Shown here one piece after another: positions 7,964 to 17,438 of a stretch of DNA of 64,000 nucleotides (positions within the stretch are counted from its first letter, which is position 1; each line of letters starts with the position of its first letter). The DNA comes from an uncultured Nitrospira sp. (GTDB taxonomy: Bacteria > Nitrospirota > Nitrospiria > Nitrospirales > Nitrospiraceae): NCBI GenBank assembly GCA_902500825.1, contig CABVRX010000018.1:1-64000 (forward strand). The letters run 5' to 3'. Under the pieces are notes generated by a model that saw nothing but the letters and a program-made list of their open reading frames with translations, made no database searches and was not told the DNA's origin. The position numbers and the translations under genes are program-made.

Positions 7964-9304
7964 CTAGCGCAGGAACACCAGCCAGAGGTAGATTGCGCTG
8001 AGTGCCACCGACCCGATCATGACAGGAAATCCGAACTTGAAAAACTGCCAAAAGGTAATCCGGTAGCCGGATTTGCGCGCGATATCGACGATCACGACGT
8101 TGGCGCTCGCACCGATGATCGTGCCGTTCCCACCTAAACAAGCCCCCAAGGCCAAGGCCCACCAGAGCGGAATAATGTCCGGTTGATGGACCAAGATCAC
8201 ATAGTCCGTAATCTCCGGATGCAGCGACCGGGCAAGATCGACGATCAAGGGATTCATGGCCGCGACATAGGGAATATTGTCCACAGCTGCAGAAAGTATC
8301 GCCGATCCCCACAGCACCGCCATCGTGGATCCAGCGAGATTGCCCCTCGTCACGGCCACCAGCTGATCGGCCAAGTACCGGATCACACCGACTTTGACCA
8401 AGCCGCCGACGAGGATAAACAGCCCGATGAAAAAGAAGATGGTCTTCCACTCCACTTCGGCCAGATAGGTCAATTCCTCGGCATCCTCCGGCTTTCGTCT
8501 GGCATGGCCGATCAACATAAATGAACTCGCGCCCAGGAGCGCGATTGTGGCCGGTTCCAGATGAATGAGCGAATGGATACAGAATCCGACGTTGATGATC
8601 GCGAGCAGGTAGAGACAGCGGCGCAAAAAACCCTGATCGGGCACGGCTTCCCGTGAGCTCAGGGCCAGGATGTTCTCCCGAAGATGAGGGGCGACCATCA
8701 TCGTTCGCCCAAAGACCAGCCACAGTACTGTTATGAACACCGCCATGATGACAATGACAATCGGCCCCATCACGATCAGGAAGTCCAGATAGCTGAGTTC
8801 GGCTTTGCTGGCGATCATGATATTGGGTGGATCACCGACGAGCGTCGCCGTCCCGCCGATATTGGAGGCAAGGGCTTCGGTTAACAGAAATGGGATCGGA
8901 TTGAGCTCCAACCGTTTTGCAATCGCCAAGGTGACCGGTGCCATCAGCAGAACGGTGGTGACGTTATCGAGCATGGCCGATAGCCCGGCAGTCAACAGAG
9001 CCAGCAGGACCAGTAAGCGAAACGGTTTTGCGTCCGCGCGCTGCGCCGCCCAAATGGCCAAGACTTCGAAGAGACCTGTCTCCCGCATGATGTTGACGAT
9101 CACCATCATGCCGATCAGCAGAAAGACGACGTTATAATCGACACCGAATTCATGGGAATAAAACGCCTCCTCTTGCGACACGACGCCGAACACGATCATC
9201 AACGCCGCGCCGGACAGCGCCACAATAGTCTTGTGGATTCGCTCCGTGACGATCAGCAGGTAACAGACACTGAAAATGAGAAGAGCTACCGTGAGAGAAG
9301 ACAT
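7964..9304 (-). CDS. ArsB/NhaD-type ion transporter
   Basis: A 446-residue integral membrane protein with about 11-12 hydrophobic segments. Family markers include the paired motifs LDNVTTVLLMAPVTLAI and EALASNIGGTATLVGDPPNIMI in the first half, and AAVDNIPYVAAMNPLI with GACLGGNGTIIGASANVV in the second half. This is the inverted-repeat signature of the ion transporter superfamily (NhaD, ArsB, CitM). The subfamily cannot be settled: Na+/H+ antiport or organic-anion transport are both possible; no arsenic gene is near. It stands alone, divergent from glgB. Confidence 0.8.
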   Translation of the reverse strand: MSSLTVALLIFSVCYLLIVTERIHKTIVALSGAALMIVFGVVSQEEAFYSHEFGVDYNVVFLLIGMMVIVNIMRETGLFEVLAIWAAQRADAKPFRLLVLLALLTAGLSAMLDNVTTVLLMAPVTLAIAKRLELNPIPFLLTEALASNIGGTATLVGDPPNIMIASKAELSYLDFLIVMGPIVIVIMAVFITVLWLVFGRTMMVAPHLRENILALSSREAVPDQGFLRRCLYLLAIINVGFCIHSLIHLEPATIALLGASSFMLIGHARRKPEDAEELTYLAEVEWKTIFFFIGLFILVGGLVKVGVIRYLADQLVAVTRGNLAGSTMAVLWGSAILSAAVDNIPYVAAMNPLIVDLARSLHPEITDYVILVHQPDIIPLWWALALGACLGGNGTIIGASANVVIVDIARKSGYRITFWQFFKFGFPVMIGSVALSAIYLWLVFLR

Positions 9305-9470
9305 TCAACTCCTCGCAAACAAAGAGAACGGATCATACTGAAAGCCACCGCATTATCAGGGGCTAGTGGTGACAATGCAATCAGAGTCTTTTTTCTAGTA
9401 TGTCACCCGACGCCGTCACGGAGAATATTTTCTCCTTCCTAATCAAGACTGAAGCCATTAGGATAATGCG

Positions 9471-11693
9471 ATGTCTCTTGAGCTGACCATTCAACAGAAT
9501 GACCTCGATCGCCTCATAACAGGCACACACTGGTCTCCTCATTCGGTTCTGGGTCCTCATGCCACGACGATCGATGGCCGCCCGTTCCTCGCAATCCGAG
9601 CCTGGCTACCCCAGATTAAAAATGTGGAGATCGTATCCGACTCCATCCTCTGGCGCATGACTCGCATTTGTGAGGAGGGATTGTATGAGGCGCTTCTTCC
9701 GGACACGACACGAGCGCCATCCTACAAGCTTCGCCTCACCCATCACAACGACACCATTGCCGAGATCCATGATCCCTATGCATTCCCCCCGCTGTTGACG
9801 GATTATGAATTGCATCTCTTTGCCGAAGGAACCCTGTACAAGGCCTACGACAGTTTCGGCGCCCATATCCGCACGGTTGAGGGCATCTGCGGAATTCATT
9901 TTGTGGTGTGGGCTCCCAATGCCGCCCGCATAAGTATCGTCGGCGATTTCAATGGATGGAATGGTCTGTGCCATCCCATGACGAATCGAGGATCTACCGG
10001 ACTCTGGGAACTCTTCATTCCCGATCTACCGGAAGGGACCCTCTACAAATATGAGATCCGCCCGCGAGAACATGCCGCCCCATTGCTGAAAGCAGATCCC
10101 TACGCCATGGCAGGCGAGCTCCGCCCGCGGACGGCCTCGATCGTGTGTGACTTGTCCACCTATATCTGGCACGACAGCGCATGGATGGCGGCTCGAGCGG
10201 AATGGAATCCATTGACTGCCCCCCTCTCCATTTATGAAGTGCATCTCGGGTCGTGGATGCGCGTACCGGAAGAGAACAATCGTTGGCTCACGTATGAAGA
10301 GCTCGCGGCGAAACTGATCCCCTACGCAACAGATCTGGGCTACACCCACCTTGAACTCATGCCGGTGACGGAGCACCCGTTCGACGGATCATGGGGGTAT
10401 CAAGCGACAGGCTACTTCGCAGCCACGAGCCGATATGGAGACCCGAAGGGGTTTATGGCGTTCGTGGACGCCGCACACCAAGCCGGTCTTGGTGTGATCA
10501 TGGACTGGTCTCCCGCGCATTTCCCGGATGATCCCCACGGACTATCGCTGTTTGACGGCACGCATCTCTATGACCATGCCGATCCGCGCCTCGGCTATCA
10601 CCCCGATTGGCACAGTCGGATCTTCAATTATGACCGAGTCGAGGTGCGAACCTTCCTGTTGAACAGCGCGCTCTTCTGGTTGGACAAGTGCCATATCGAC
10701 GGATTGCGCGTAGACGCCGTGGCGTCAATGCTCTACCTCGACTACGGTCGAAAGTCCGGAGAATGGATTCCGAATGAGTTCGGCGGCCATGAAAATCTTG
10801 GAGCCGTGTCACTCTTGAAAGAACTCAACGTGCTCATCCACCGAGAATTTCCAGGGGCCGTCACGATCGCAGAAGAGTCCACGGCCTGGCCCGGCGTGTC
10901 TCGGCCGACCTATACCGGCGGGCTCGGTTTTACGTTCAAGTGGAACATGGGATGGATGCACGACATGCTGTCCTTTTTCCAACACGATCCGATCTATCGC
11001 CGATTCCATCAAAACCAACTTACGTTCGGCCTGCTCTATGCGTTCAGCGAGAATTTCATCCTCGCCCTCTCTCATGACGAAGTAGTCCATGGCAAGCGAA
11101 CCTTACTGGACAAAATGCCCGGCGATGTGTGGCAGCGATTTGCAAACCTTCGGCTACTCTACGGACATATGTATAGCCATCCCGGCAAGAAAATGCTCTT
11201 CATGGGCGGAGAGTTCGGTCAGTGGCGGGAATGGAATCATGACACCAGCTTGGATTGGCACCTCTGCGAGGAGGAACCGCATCGCGGCGTGCAACGTCTG
11301 ATCCGTGACTTAAACCGCATTTATCGCGACGAACCGACGCTGCACGAGGTTGATTTTGACTGGAGCGGATTTCAGTGGCTCGACTTCGGCGACGCCGACA
11401 ACTCCGTCATCGCCTACCTTCGAAAGGGAAAAAGCACGCAAACGGCCATTGTTTGCTTGTGTAACTTCACGCCCGTACCTCGCCACGGTTACCGTATCGG
11501 CGTCCCCGAGCCAGGTTGGTATCGTGAGCTGATCAATACGGATGGGATTGCCTACGGCGGCAGCAACATGGGGAATGGCGGCGGTGTTCATACTACAGAA
11601 ACGCCCAGCCACGGGTTCCGCTACTCTCTGACGGTCACGCTCCCTCCCCTATCCACCCTCTGGCTGAAACGACTGCCGACTGACGAGCAGTAG
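9471..11693 (+). CDS. glgB: 1,4-alpha-glucan branching enzyme
   Basis: The 740-residue length is normal for bacterial GlgB. The order is an N1 domain, a CBM48 domain (GIHFVVWAPNAARISIVGDFNGW), a GH13 catalytic barrel and a C-terminal beta domain. Catalytic residues are visible: nucleophile Asp415 in GLRVDAV, acid/base Glu468 in TIAEES and Asp536 in LSHDEVVHGK. It transfers alpha-1,4 chain segments to alpha-1,6 positions during glycogen synthesis in the cytoplasm. No other glg gene lies nearby. The divergent 166-bp gap to the transporter gene holds its promoter. Confidence 0.95.
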   Translation: MSLELTIQQNDLDRLITGTHWSPHSVLGPHATTIDGRPFLAIRAWLPQIKNVEIVSDSILWRMTRICEEGLYEALLPDTTRAPSYKLRLTHHNDTIAEIHDPYAFPPLLTDYELHLFAEGTLYKAYDSFGAHIRTVEGICGIHFVVWAPNAARISIVGDFNGWNGLCHPMTNRGSTGLWELFIPDLPEGTLYKYEIRPREHAAPLLKADPYAMAGELRPRTASIVCDLSTYIWHDSAWMAARAEWNPLTAPLSIYEVHLGSWMRVPEENNRWLTYEELAAKLIPYATDLGYTHLELMPVTEHPFDGSWGYQATGYFAATSRYGDPKGFMAFVDAAHQAGLGVIMDWSPAHFPDDPHGLSLFDGTHLYDHADPRLGYHPDWHSRIFNYDRVEVRTFLLNSALFWLDKCHIDGLRVDAVASMLYLDYGRKSGEWIPNEFGGHENLGAVSLLKELNVLIHREFPGAVTIAEESTAWPGVSRPTYTGGLGFTFKWNMGWMHDMLSFFQHDPIYRRFHQNQLTFGLLYAFSENFILALSHDEVVHGKRTLLDKMPGDVWQRFANLRLLYGHMYSHPGKKMLFMGGEFGQWREWNHDTSLDWHLCEEEPHRGVQRLIRDLNRIYRDEPTLHEVDFDWSGFQWLDFGDADNSVIAYLRKGKSTQTAIVCLCNFTPVPRHGYRIGVPEPGWYRELINTDGIAYGGSNMGNGGGVHTTETPSHGFRYSLTVTLPPLSTLWLKRLPTDEQ

Positions 11694-11782
11694 TTTCCGA
11701 CTCCGACACAACACTTGTTCGATCTTATCAGCCGCCGATGGATTCTACGGTGGAAAGATTCCCCGACATCCTGGCGAGAAAC

Positions 11783-12370
11783 CTACCAATGCCGGAAAGG
11801 GCCGGAATCCAAATGCACGTAACGCGAGCGCTTGTAGAAGCCGACCCCGCCGTACCGCAGTTCGAGCGCGGCTTGGCGAAGCTTTGTAGGAGGAACACCG
11901 GGGATGAGCAGATCGATCGCTTGCCCCTGCATGTGTAAGCTGTTCTTGGCGACATGTCGGTCGGTCCGCACCAACATGGCATTGTACTCGGGAGACCGAA
12001 AACCGGAAATCACATGGATTTCTTCCTGGATGCCGAGTTTGCTCTGCACCAAATTCACGTGCTCCAGTACACGGACGTCGATCGCGCCGACTTCACCCGT
12101 GTAGTGGCAGCGCAGGAGGTAATTCACATCATCGAGCGCCGCCAGATCATAGTTCCCCTCTTCGTCGCGGTAGGTGACGTCCAAGCGCTCATTCGTCCAC
12201 ACGTTCACCAACGCCAACCTGCCCTCGGGTAGCTCACGAGCCTGCGCCGGCTGTGGACCAACGAACCGTCCGCTCAGTAAGAGAGTTCCCACCACGGAAA
12301 CCTGAAGAAACGCTCGCCTGGTCCAGGCCCATTTGGACTGATCTGTAGTGTTCACTGAAACAGCTCCCAA
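11783..12370 (-). CDS. DUF882/YcbK-type murein peptidase with Tat-like signal
   Basis: A 195-residue protein with a TRRAFLQVSVVGTLLL signal that resembles a twin-arginine leader, then the M15-like DUF882 domain. Zinc ligand motifs are seen: H-x6-D in SLHMQGQAIDL and the late VHLDSG, plus ISGFRSPEYN. Homologues (E. coli MepK/YcbK) are endopeptidases on peptidoglycan cross-links or are of unknown role. It probably acts in the periplasm. It is preceded by a long AT-rich gap. Confidence 0.8.
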   Translation of the reverse strand: MGAVSVNTTDQSKWAWTRRAFLQVSVVGTLLLSGRFVGPQPAQARELPEGRLALVNVWTNERLDVTYRDEEGNYDLAALDDVNYLLRCHYTGEVGAIDVRVLEHVNLVQSKLGIQEEIHVISGFRSPEYNAMLVRTDRHVAKNSLHMQGQAIDLLIPGVPPTKLRQAALELRYGGVGFYKRSRYVHLDSGPFRHW

Positions 12371-12704
12371 AAAAGTGGACGATGATCATTACAAAAGAAC
12401 CTTTGGCCTTGTAACAAAAAATCCAAAATTGAGTCAAATAATTTGTCCATAAGGCACCAAATAGGCACGTCTCACCTTAATAATTGTATGTTTATTCATC
12501 CATGCAAACATTAGTGATGTATGAATTTTCATTCGCTTTAATCAAGTGAACACCCGTTCACATCAGAAAGTTGTGGTTGTCGGAACACATGAGGCCAATC
12601 GGACTCATCTTCATTTCACCTCTTGCATCTATTCCGGAAATCATTTTCTTTCTAGACTGTGTCGCGGACGCCAGGTAAGATCAGAAAAAATCGGTAGAGT
12701 ATGT
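12371..12704. promoter_or_regulatory. AT-rich divergent intergenic region
   Basis: This 334-bp stretch is clearly more AT-rich than its surroundings (notably 12390-12550) and lies between divergent genes. It should hold both promoters. No gene, hairpin terminator or known riboswitch was recognised. Confidence 0.4.
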
Positions 12705-13070
12705 ATGGCCACCATTCTAGTCATTGACGACGAGCAATCGATTCGAGGGCTACTGAAAGAGGTCCTGCACAAAGCGGGGCACCGCGTGCTTGAAGCTGAG
12801 GATGGACGCAAAGGGCTCACGCTCTACCAGAAAGAGCCGGTCGACCTCGTGATCATGGATTTGTTGATGCCGGAAACAGACGGCCTTGAAGCCACGCTTC
12901 AACTCACCCGTGAATATCTCGACGCCAAAGTCATCGCCATCACAGGAGCGCAAGGCGACCACAACTTTCTGGACGTCGCCAAACTCTTCGGTGCGCGTCG
13001 CGCCTTTGAAAAACCATTCGACATCAACAAGCTCCTTGACGCGGTGAAGGAAGAACTCGCCGCCGCGTGA
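12705..13070 (+). CDS. Single-domain response regulator
   Basis: From ATG 12705 the protein is 121 residues and contains only a receiver domain: acidic pair in VIDDEQ, phospho-acceptor Asp in LVIMDLLMP, Thr in AITGA and Lys in FEKPFD. There is no output domain, so it belongs to the CheY-like stand-alone class, which relays phosphate or docks to a partner. An upstream in-frame extension to 12546 lacks protein-like character; ATG 12701 is out of frame. No histidine kinase is adjacent, so its partner is elsewhere. Confidence 0.85.
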   Translation: MATILVIDDEQSIRGLLKEVLHKAGHRVLEAEDGRKGLTLYQKEPVDLVIMDLLMPETDGLEATLQLTREYLDAKVIAITGAQGDHNFLDVAKLFGARRAFEKPFDINKLLDAVKEELAAA

Positions 13071-13098
13071 AAGTAACCCCGTCACGTCTTCCACGAAA

Positions 13099-13953
13099 TT
13101 ATCGTTTGCCCGCCAATTCTTTCCGCGCCAGACCGCGCATCATAACCGGATCGTTGTATCCCACTTCACTGAGGGCATCCATCAGATGTACACCCTTCGA
13201 AGAGACCAAGTCCTTCGCCTTGGCATAATTCTTTGCGCTAAACCTGGCCACAGCGGGCTGACCGTTCACAATCTGACAGGCTAACACCTCGCCATTCACT
13301 TCGAGCGTACCGCCTTGCTCGATCAGTGTTTTGGCCTGAGCCACGGTAATACCGTGACACGCGGCAAACTCTTGCAATCCTCCGGTTTCGACAAGCCGGC
13401 CATCCGGCATGATGCAGAGCCGCTTGAAATGCGGCGACCAGTCCTTTCGGAAATCAATGTATTTGATGTCGCCGCCTTTGGCGACGGCGCGATCCAACGT
13501 TCGGTAATCCAATCCTAAATTTTTTTGCTGAAGCTTGGTTTTCAGCTCATCAGGCAGCGTTCTGCGAAAGACCTCCAATGCTCCATCAAGAAGAGGTACC
13601 GTTCTGGTCCGAGCCAATTGCTCCGCTTCTGTAAATTGCATCAGGTCCAACGACCAGGTTTGTTTGGGCATTAGTCCGGAAGAGTTTATCCAGCAGGCAA
13701 ACAACCCTCGCGTGAGGATACCGCCGATTTCTGGATATACGTAAGTTCCTCCTTCAGTCAGCAAGGTCGTCATCAACTCCAGCGGCACATCGTAACTTTC
13801 CGCAAGGACCTTGGCGTGTGTCGGGAGATCCTCCGCCTCGGTCATCGCACAGACAGTTACATTTCCCGGGGCGTCAAACTCCGAGTAGTCCTCAACGATG
13901 TTATAGAGCACCGTCCGTTTTGGCTTATCGGCCTTCTTCTTGATCTTGAACAT
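13099..13953 (-). CDS. Uncharacterised protein coupled to the SagB-like gene
   Basis: From ATG 13953 (MFKIKKKADKPKRTVLYNIV) the product is 284 residues, soluble, with no signal peptide or membrane segment and no motif I recognise. The ATG lies inside the end of the SagB-like gene (29-bp overlap), so translation is probably coupled and the two may act together. The C-terminal part (ALSEVGYNDPVMMRGLARKEL) is helical. The frame is open further upstream to 14046, but that part is the antisense-free overlap with the SagB-like gene and looks non-coding. Function unknown. Confidence 0.65.
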   Translation of the reverse strand: MFKIKKKADKPKRTVLYNIVEDYSEFDAPGNVTVCAMTEAEDLPTHAKVLAESYDVPLELMTTLLTEGGTYVYPEIGGILTRGLFACWINSSGLMPKQTWSLDLMQFTEAEQLARTRTVPLLDGALEVFRRTLPDELKTKLQQKNLGLDYRTLDRAVAKGGDIKYIDFRKDWSPHFKRLCIMPDGRLVETGGLQEFAACHGITVAQAKTLIEQGGTLEVNGEVLACQIVNGQPAVARFSAKNYAKAKDLVSSKGVHLMDALSEVGYNDPVMMRGLARKELAGKR

Positions 13954-15742
13954 GAATGACCTCACGCGTACGAGCTTGTGAACGAGATACCAGATGATGA
14001 TACGGCGGCAAGGTCTGCAAACGTCTGTCTTCCACCGGCCCACCAATCGTGAAATGATAGAGGGATTGAATAGCTAAACTCTGAATACCGACGATCTCAT
14101 GAACCGGATCATCAAAGAAGCAGCCGATTCCCGTCGCCCGCACTCCTGCCGTTTCCGCTTCCAGATACAAAATCTGTCCGAGCAATCCTGCTTCCCAAAA
14201 CATACGGGGATACCACCAGGCGCCTCGTTCCCGCAAGATCCCTTCGAACTCGGCCAACATGCCGAACGAAAAGGCACTGTCGCCGGCAATGTCCTGATGG
14301 CAACTCACTTGCGCTGCCATCTTTTTTGCATCACCCTCAAGTAACCAATACAAAGGCAGCCCATCCGGACAGTCCGGCGCAGCGGTCCAGCTCAGTGCGG
14401 AATTCATGGTCCGTTGAATAAGCGGCAGCTTTCTCCCGTCCCGCACGAGAAAATACAATCCCGGCGTGAGCCCATCGACTCGATGGACGAATAGCAAAAG
14501 ATGAATCATTGGATCATAGGGCCAGGCATCCCATGGCATCGGCCGTTCCAGCTGTGGACGTTCAGCCCACGGCATGACCCGTTGCATCATATGGAAGAAC
14601 GTCGCAGAAGAAATCGGCGTCTTGCCGTCAAACGCCACAGCGCTTCGACGTTGCCGGATGATTTGGCCGGCCGACGGAATTTCGTAAACCGTAAGACGTG
14701 AAATGTGAGAAGTAACAGAAACAGGAATCACAACAGACATGTGTTCGTGCGATGTTTTCCAGCTCGCAGCGGCAGTATCATCGATGATGTCCCAATGAAC
14801 CCCGTGCTCATCGCTCAATCGATTCGCCTTCCCCTGCCATATTGCACCGGCTAACTCTTTCACGATCGCCGCATCGAGAAATAGAGGCAATTCTTTTATA
14901 GTGCGGCCCACCCCTAACTCCTCACACCTCATCATCTCGGAGGGCCACACAATCGCCAGACAGTCAGGATGCTCCGGTTCTGCATCACCAAAGTCTTCCT
15001 TGCGATCTGTCCCGAGTAACATCGCCACTGTGTCTTGATCCAGGTCATCCAACAAGACCATGTTCCAACCCAGCGTCGCGGCGGCGATCCGCGCGCTTCC
15101 AATCGCATGGCCCACATCGTGATTGCAGTAGCGGAACGCCCGCTCACCATACTTCCAGGCTTCGCGCCAATGAATCGACGTGAGCCCAAAGAGGAAGGCA
15201 TCCTGAGGGAAAGTCCCTAGCAAACGTTCAACTAAGTCAGCACGAAACTCCGCCCGTTGTTCGAGTCCATGTTCTTTCGGTGCATAGTGATAGAGCCCCG
15301 GCTTCAGATTGAGCCCCTTCGTCTGCGGCAAGACCACATAGCCTTCCGTCGGGTGCAGATTGCCGGACGATGGATTGCTCCGCAGCGCCCATTCAGATTC
15401 CCCTGCCTTCTTCCAAGCTGACAGCGCGAGGGCAAATTCAAAAAATCGAGAAAGAGTTCGCAGGTTCACAGGTTGAGAGGGAACGGCTCCTCGTTCGTAA
15501 ATCGCTTGATAAGAAGGCGACAACGGCTCATCATCGGGACCGAGCAATGGAAGAGAGACTAGCTGTGCCCCCTCAAACCGCCGAAAGGGATCCGGCTGAT
15601 TTGCCCAATCAAGATATCCCAATGAGCGGGCATAGCGATTGAAATAGTGCTTGGTCCTGATGTGGTAATTGATGACCTGAGCGACGGGATCGGCCGAAAC
15701 TGACTCAGACATTGTCGCGTGAATTGGGTTCTCGGTGCTCAT
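13925..15742 (-). CDS. SagB/ThcOx-type dehydrogenase with two nitroreductase-like domains
   Basis: The product is about 605 residues from ATG 15742. The first half carries the family motif SNPSSGNLHPTEGYV and the flavin-fold segment YGERAFRYCNHDVGHAIGS. The second half restarts with IRQRRSAVAFDGKTPIS and ends with a second nitroreductase-like unit (LYLEAETAGVRATGIGCFFDDPVHEI). SagB-type enzymes are FMN-dependent and oxidise azolines to azoles in modified peptides; stand-alone members of unknown role are common. No YcaO cyclodehydratase is nearby, so a TOMM role is not supported. It overlaps the downstream unknown gene by 29 bp. The exact start (15742 or 15712) is uncertain. Confidence 0.75.
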   Translation of the reverse strand: MSTENPIHATMSESVSADPVAQVINYHIRTKHYFNRYARSLGYLDWANQPDPFRRFEGAQLVSLPLLGPDDEPLSPSYQAIYERGAVPSQPVNLRTLSRFFEFALALSAWKKAGESEWALRSNPSSGNLHPTEGYVVLPQTKGLNLKPGLYHYAPKEHGLEQRAEFRADLVERLLGTFPQDAFLFGLTSIHWREAWKYGERAFRYCNHDVGHAIGSARIAAATLGWNMVLLDDLDQDTVAMLLGTDRKEDFGDAEPEHPDCLAIVWPSEMMRCEELGVGRTIKELPLFLDAAIVKELAGAIWQGKANRLSDEHGVHWDIIDDTAAASWKTSHEHMSVVIPVSVTSHISRLTVYEIPSAGQIIRQRRSAVAFDGKTPISSATFFHMMQRVMPWAERPQLERPMPWDAWPYDPMIHLLLFVHRVDGLTPGLYFLVRDGRKLPLIQRTMNSALSWTAAPDCPDGLPLYWLLEGDAKKMAAQVSCHQDIAGDSAFSFGMLAEFEGILRERGAWWYPRMFWEAGLLGQILYLEAETAGVRATGIGCFFDDPVHEIVGIQSLAIQSLYHFTIGGPVEDRRLQTLPPYHHLVSRSQARTREVIHVQDQEEGR

Positions 15743-15883
15743 CAAGAGATGTATGCAGTCTACAGAGCCTCTGACCACAATGTAAATCTATGACCTGAGC
15801 GACAAGACACATTGACCTCCTTTCCTCTATCCCAGTATCCTCCAGGGTACTGGTAATATTCATTGTACGAAATACGAGGTTTT

Positions 15884-16306
15884 ATGAGGTTTGACTCAGC
15901 TTTGGCCGCACAAACAGCGTTCAAAGAGTCTAAGGACGAACTCGGTTCGGACTGGGACCGCGCTGTTGAGCTGGAAGAAATATTTTCATCCAATGCCGGG
16001 GCGACGGCACGCGAAGCCTATGAGGGTTTGCTTGCCGTGGCCCAACAGTACCCCACCGCCTATTCGTTTCAGGCTTTCTGCATCTACATTACCTGGCAGC
16101 AGGTCACGGAGGAGACGATCGCGCGGCATTTCGAGACTGGCCTGAAATTATCTGAATCCTACCTGACCTCGCACAAAGGCAAGAATCCTCGGGACATCGA
16201 GTACGTTACTGAACTATATGGTTCGTTCAAGGCTGGGTTAGGCTTGGAGGAACAAGACGAGCTGCAGGTTGAGTATAAGCGAGACACGCTCAAAGGCGGA
16301 GACTAG
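15884..16306 (+). CDS. Hypothetical helical protein
   Basis: The product is 140 residues from ATG 15884, chosen for the GAGG ribosome site 8-5 nt upstream. It appears all-helical (EAYEGLLAVAQQYPTAYSFQAFCIYITWQQ), perhaps distantly TPR-like, with no signal peptide or catalytic motif. I do not recognise a family. It stands between the divergent SagB-like gene and a small convergent zinc-ribbon ORF. Confidence 0.5.
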   Translation: MRFDSALAAQTAFKESKDELGSDWDRAVELEEIFSSNAGATAREAYEGLLAVAQQYPTAYSFQAFCIYITWQQVTEETIARHFETGLKLSESYLTSHKGKNPRDIEYVTELYGSFKAGLGLEEQDELQVEYKRDTLKGGD

Positions 16307-16339
16307 CGGTCGATAGTATTGAGTGCGTTGAGTTGAAAC

Positions 16340-16489
16340 TTAATCGGAGACTAACGGCTGATCGTTGACTGTGGAAGGCTCTGGATCGGATTCGTCGAAG
16401 CCGCAATGGGGACATGGCATGCACACCTGTCCATCACAGCAGTGATAGATATAGTCTCTTCCACATCGCTTGCAGTTCGTCTGCGCCAT
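16340..16489 (-). CDS. Small zinc-ribbon protein
   Basis: From ATG 16489 the product is 49 residues with the cysteine pattern CKRCGRDYIYHCC...CMPCPHCGFDE, consistent with a small zinc ribbon. The strand-opposite TPR gene is taken to start at 16540, leaving a 50-bp divergent gap. A longer upstream frame up to 16699 overlaps the TPR gene and is not used. Reality rests on the cysteine pattern only. Confidence 0.45.
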   Translation of the reverse strand: MAQTNCKRCGRDYIYHCCDGQVCMPCPHCGFDESDPEPSTVNDQPLVSD

Positions 16490-16539
16490 GGTTAGGTTCT
16501 GCACGGTACCAAACTTTCGGCATCCTCTCACGATCCGAC

Positions 16540-17304
16540 ATGTCGGACAGCCATAAACATCACGCGCGGATCTTTCTCCATCGCGGCGACCTGGTCCAAG
16601 CCCGCGCTGCCTGGGAAGCGGCTGTGGCCGATGATCGGACTGCCGGCAGTCGGCAAGCGCTGTCGGATTCTCTTGGGAACCTCGGCAATGCCTGTGCACT
16701 CATGAACGATTTCTCACGTGCGGAACAGTGCTATCGTGAGGTCCTCCAGATTCAACGGACTGAATGCAATCTCACCGCCGTGGCTCATACCTTGGTCAAC
16801 CTCGGCAACCTGCATATTGCCTCCGATCATCCTGAGAAAGCCCGCCCCTATTATTTGGAAGCCTTGGATCTTCTGTACCAATTACAGGACCACCGCGGAC
16901 TTGGAATTCTTTACACCAACCTGGCGCTGCAAGAGGCCCGCGGCACTCAGTGGGATCAGGCCATCGCTTCATTCAAACAAGCGCTCGATCATCATCGGGT
17001 GGTCGGCAACGAAGAAGGACTTGCCGTCACCTATAGCCAACTCGGCAAATGTTACCTCGATCAGGGAGACCTCACAAGAGCCGAACGCTGCTTGAACAAC
17101 GCCTCGGAACACTACATCAAACTCGGGAACGAGCCGGCTGAGGCCGCGGTACTTCGCCTTCTCACAAAACTTTACGAGACCCGCAAGGATTCTATCTCCG
17201 CTCTGCGATGCCTCGCGCGTGTAGTCGCGCTCGACGAACGCTATGCATTACCTGAGCTTCACGCTGATTCCGCCCACCTCTCCAGGCTCGGTCCATCCGG
17301 ATAG
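16540..17304 (+). CDS. Tetratricopeptide-repeat protein
   Basis: From ATG 16540 the product is 254 residues and consists almost wholly of TPR helices: ALSDSLGNLGNACALMNDFSRAE, VAHTLVNLGNLHIASDHPEKA, GLGILYTNLALQEARGTQWDQA, GLAVTYSQLGKCYLDQGDLTRAE and AAVLRLLTKLYETRKDSISA. There is no signal peptide, so it is probably a cytoplasmic scaffold. Earlier in-frame ATGs at 16414 give a low-complexity extension and overlap the zinc-ribbon ORF. Partner unknown. Confidence 0.8.
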   Translation: MSDSHKHHARIFLHRGDLVQARAAWEAAVADDRTAGSRQALSDSLGNLGNACALMNDFSRAEQCYREVLQIQRTECNLTAVAHTLVNLGNLHIASDHPEKARPYYLEALDLLYQLQDHRGLGILYTNLALQEARGTQWDQAIASFKQALDHHRVVGNEEGLAVTYSQLGKCYLDQGDLTRAERCLNNASEHYIKLGNEPAEAAVLRLLTKLYETRKDSISALRCLARVVALDERYALPELHADSAHLSRLGPSG

Positions 17305-17438
17305 TCCTTTTCGACCTAGTGCTCCATCCGCTTCTGGACAGAATGCCATCCTCTGCTATCTTTTGAACAGCACACCTGAACACCTGTTGATCAAGTTTCA
17401 CTTCACACAAGCCGACAAGATATTGACCTGGAGACAGT

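Noticed and set aside
7611-8723. 370-codon minus-strand frame
   Set aside because: It runs across the 3' end of the DUF4403 gene and, in another frame, through the ArsB/NhaD gene; its composition (Arg/Gly/Ser-rich) is that of a shadow frame with no motif.
13925-15742. Thiazole/oxazole peptide cluster around SagB
   Set aside because: No YcaO cyclodehydratase, E1-like partner or Cys/Ser-rich precursor found nearby.
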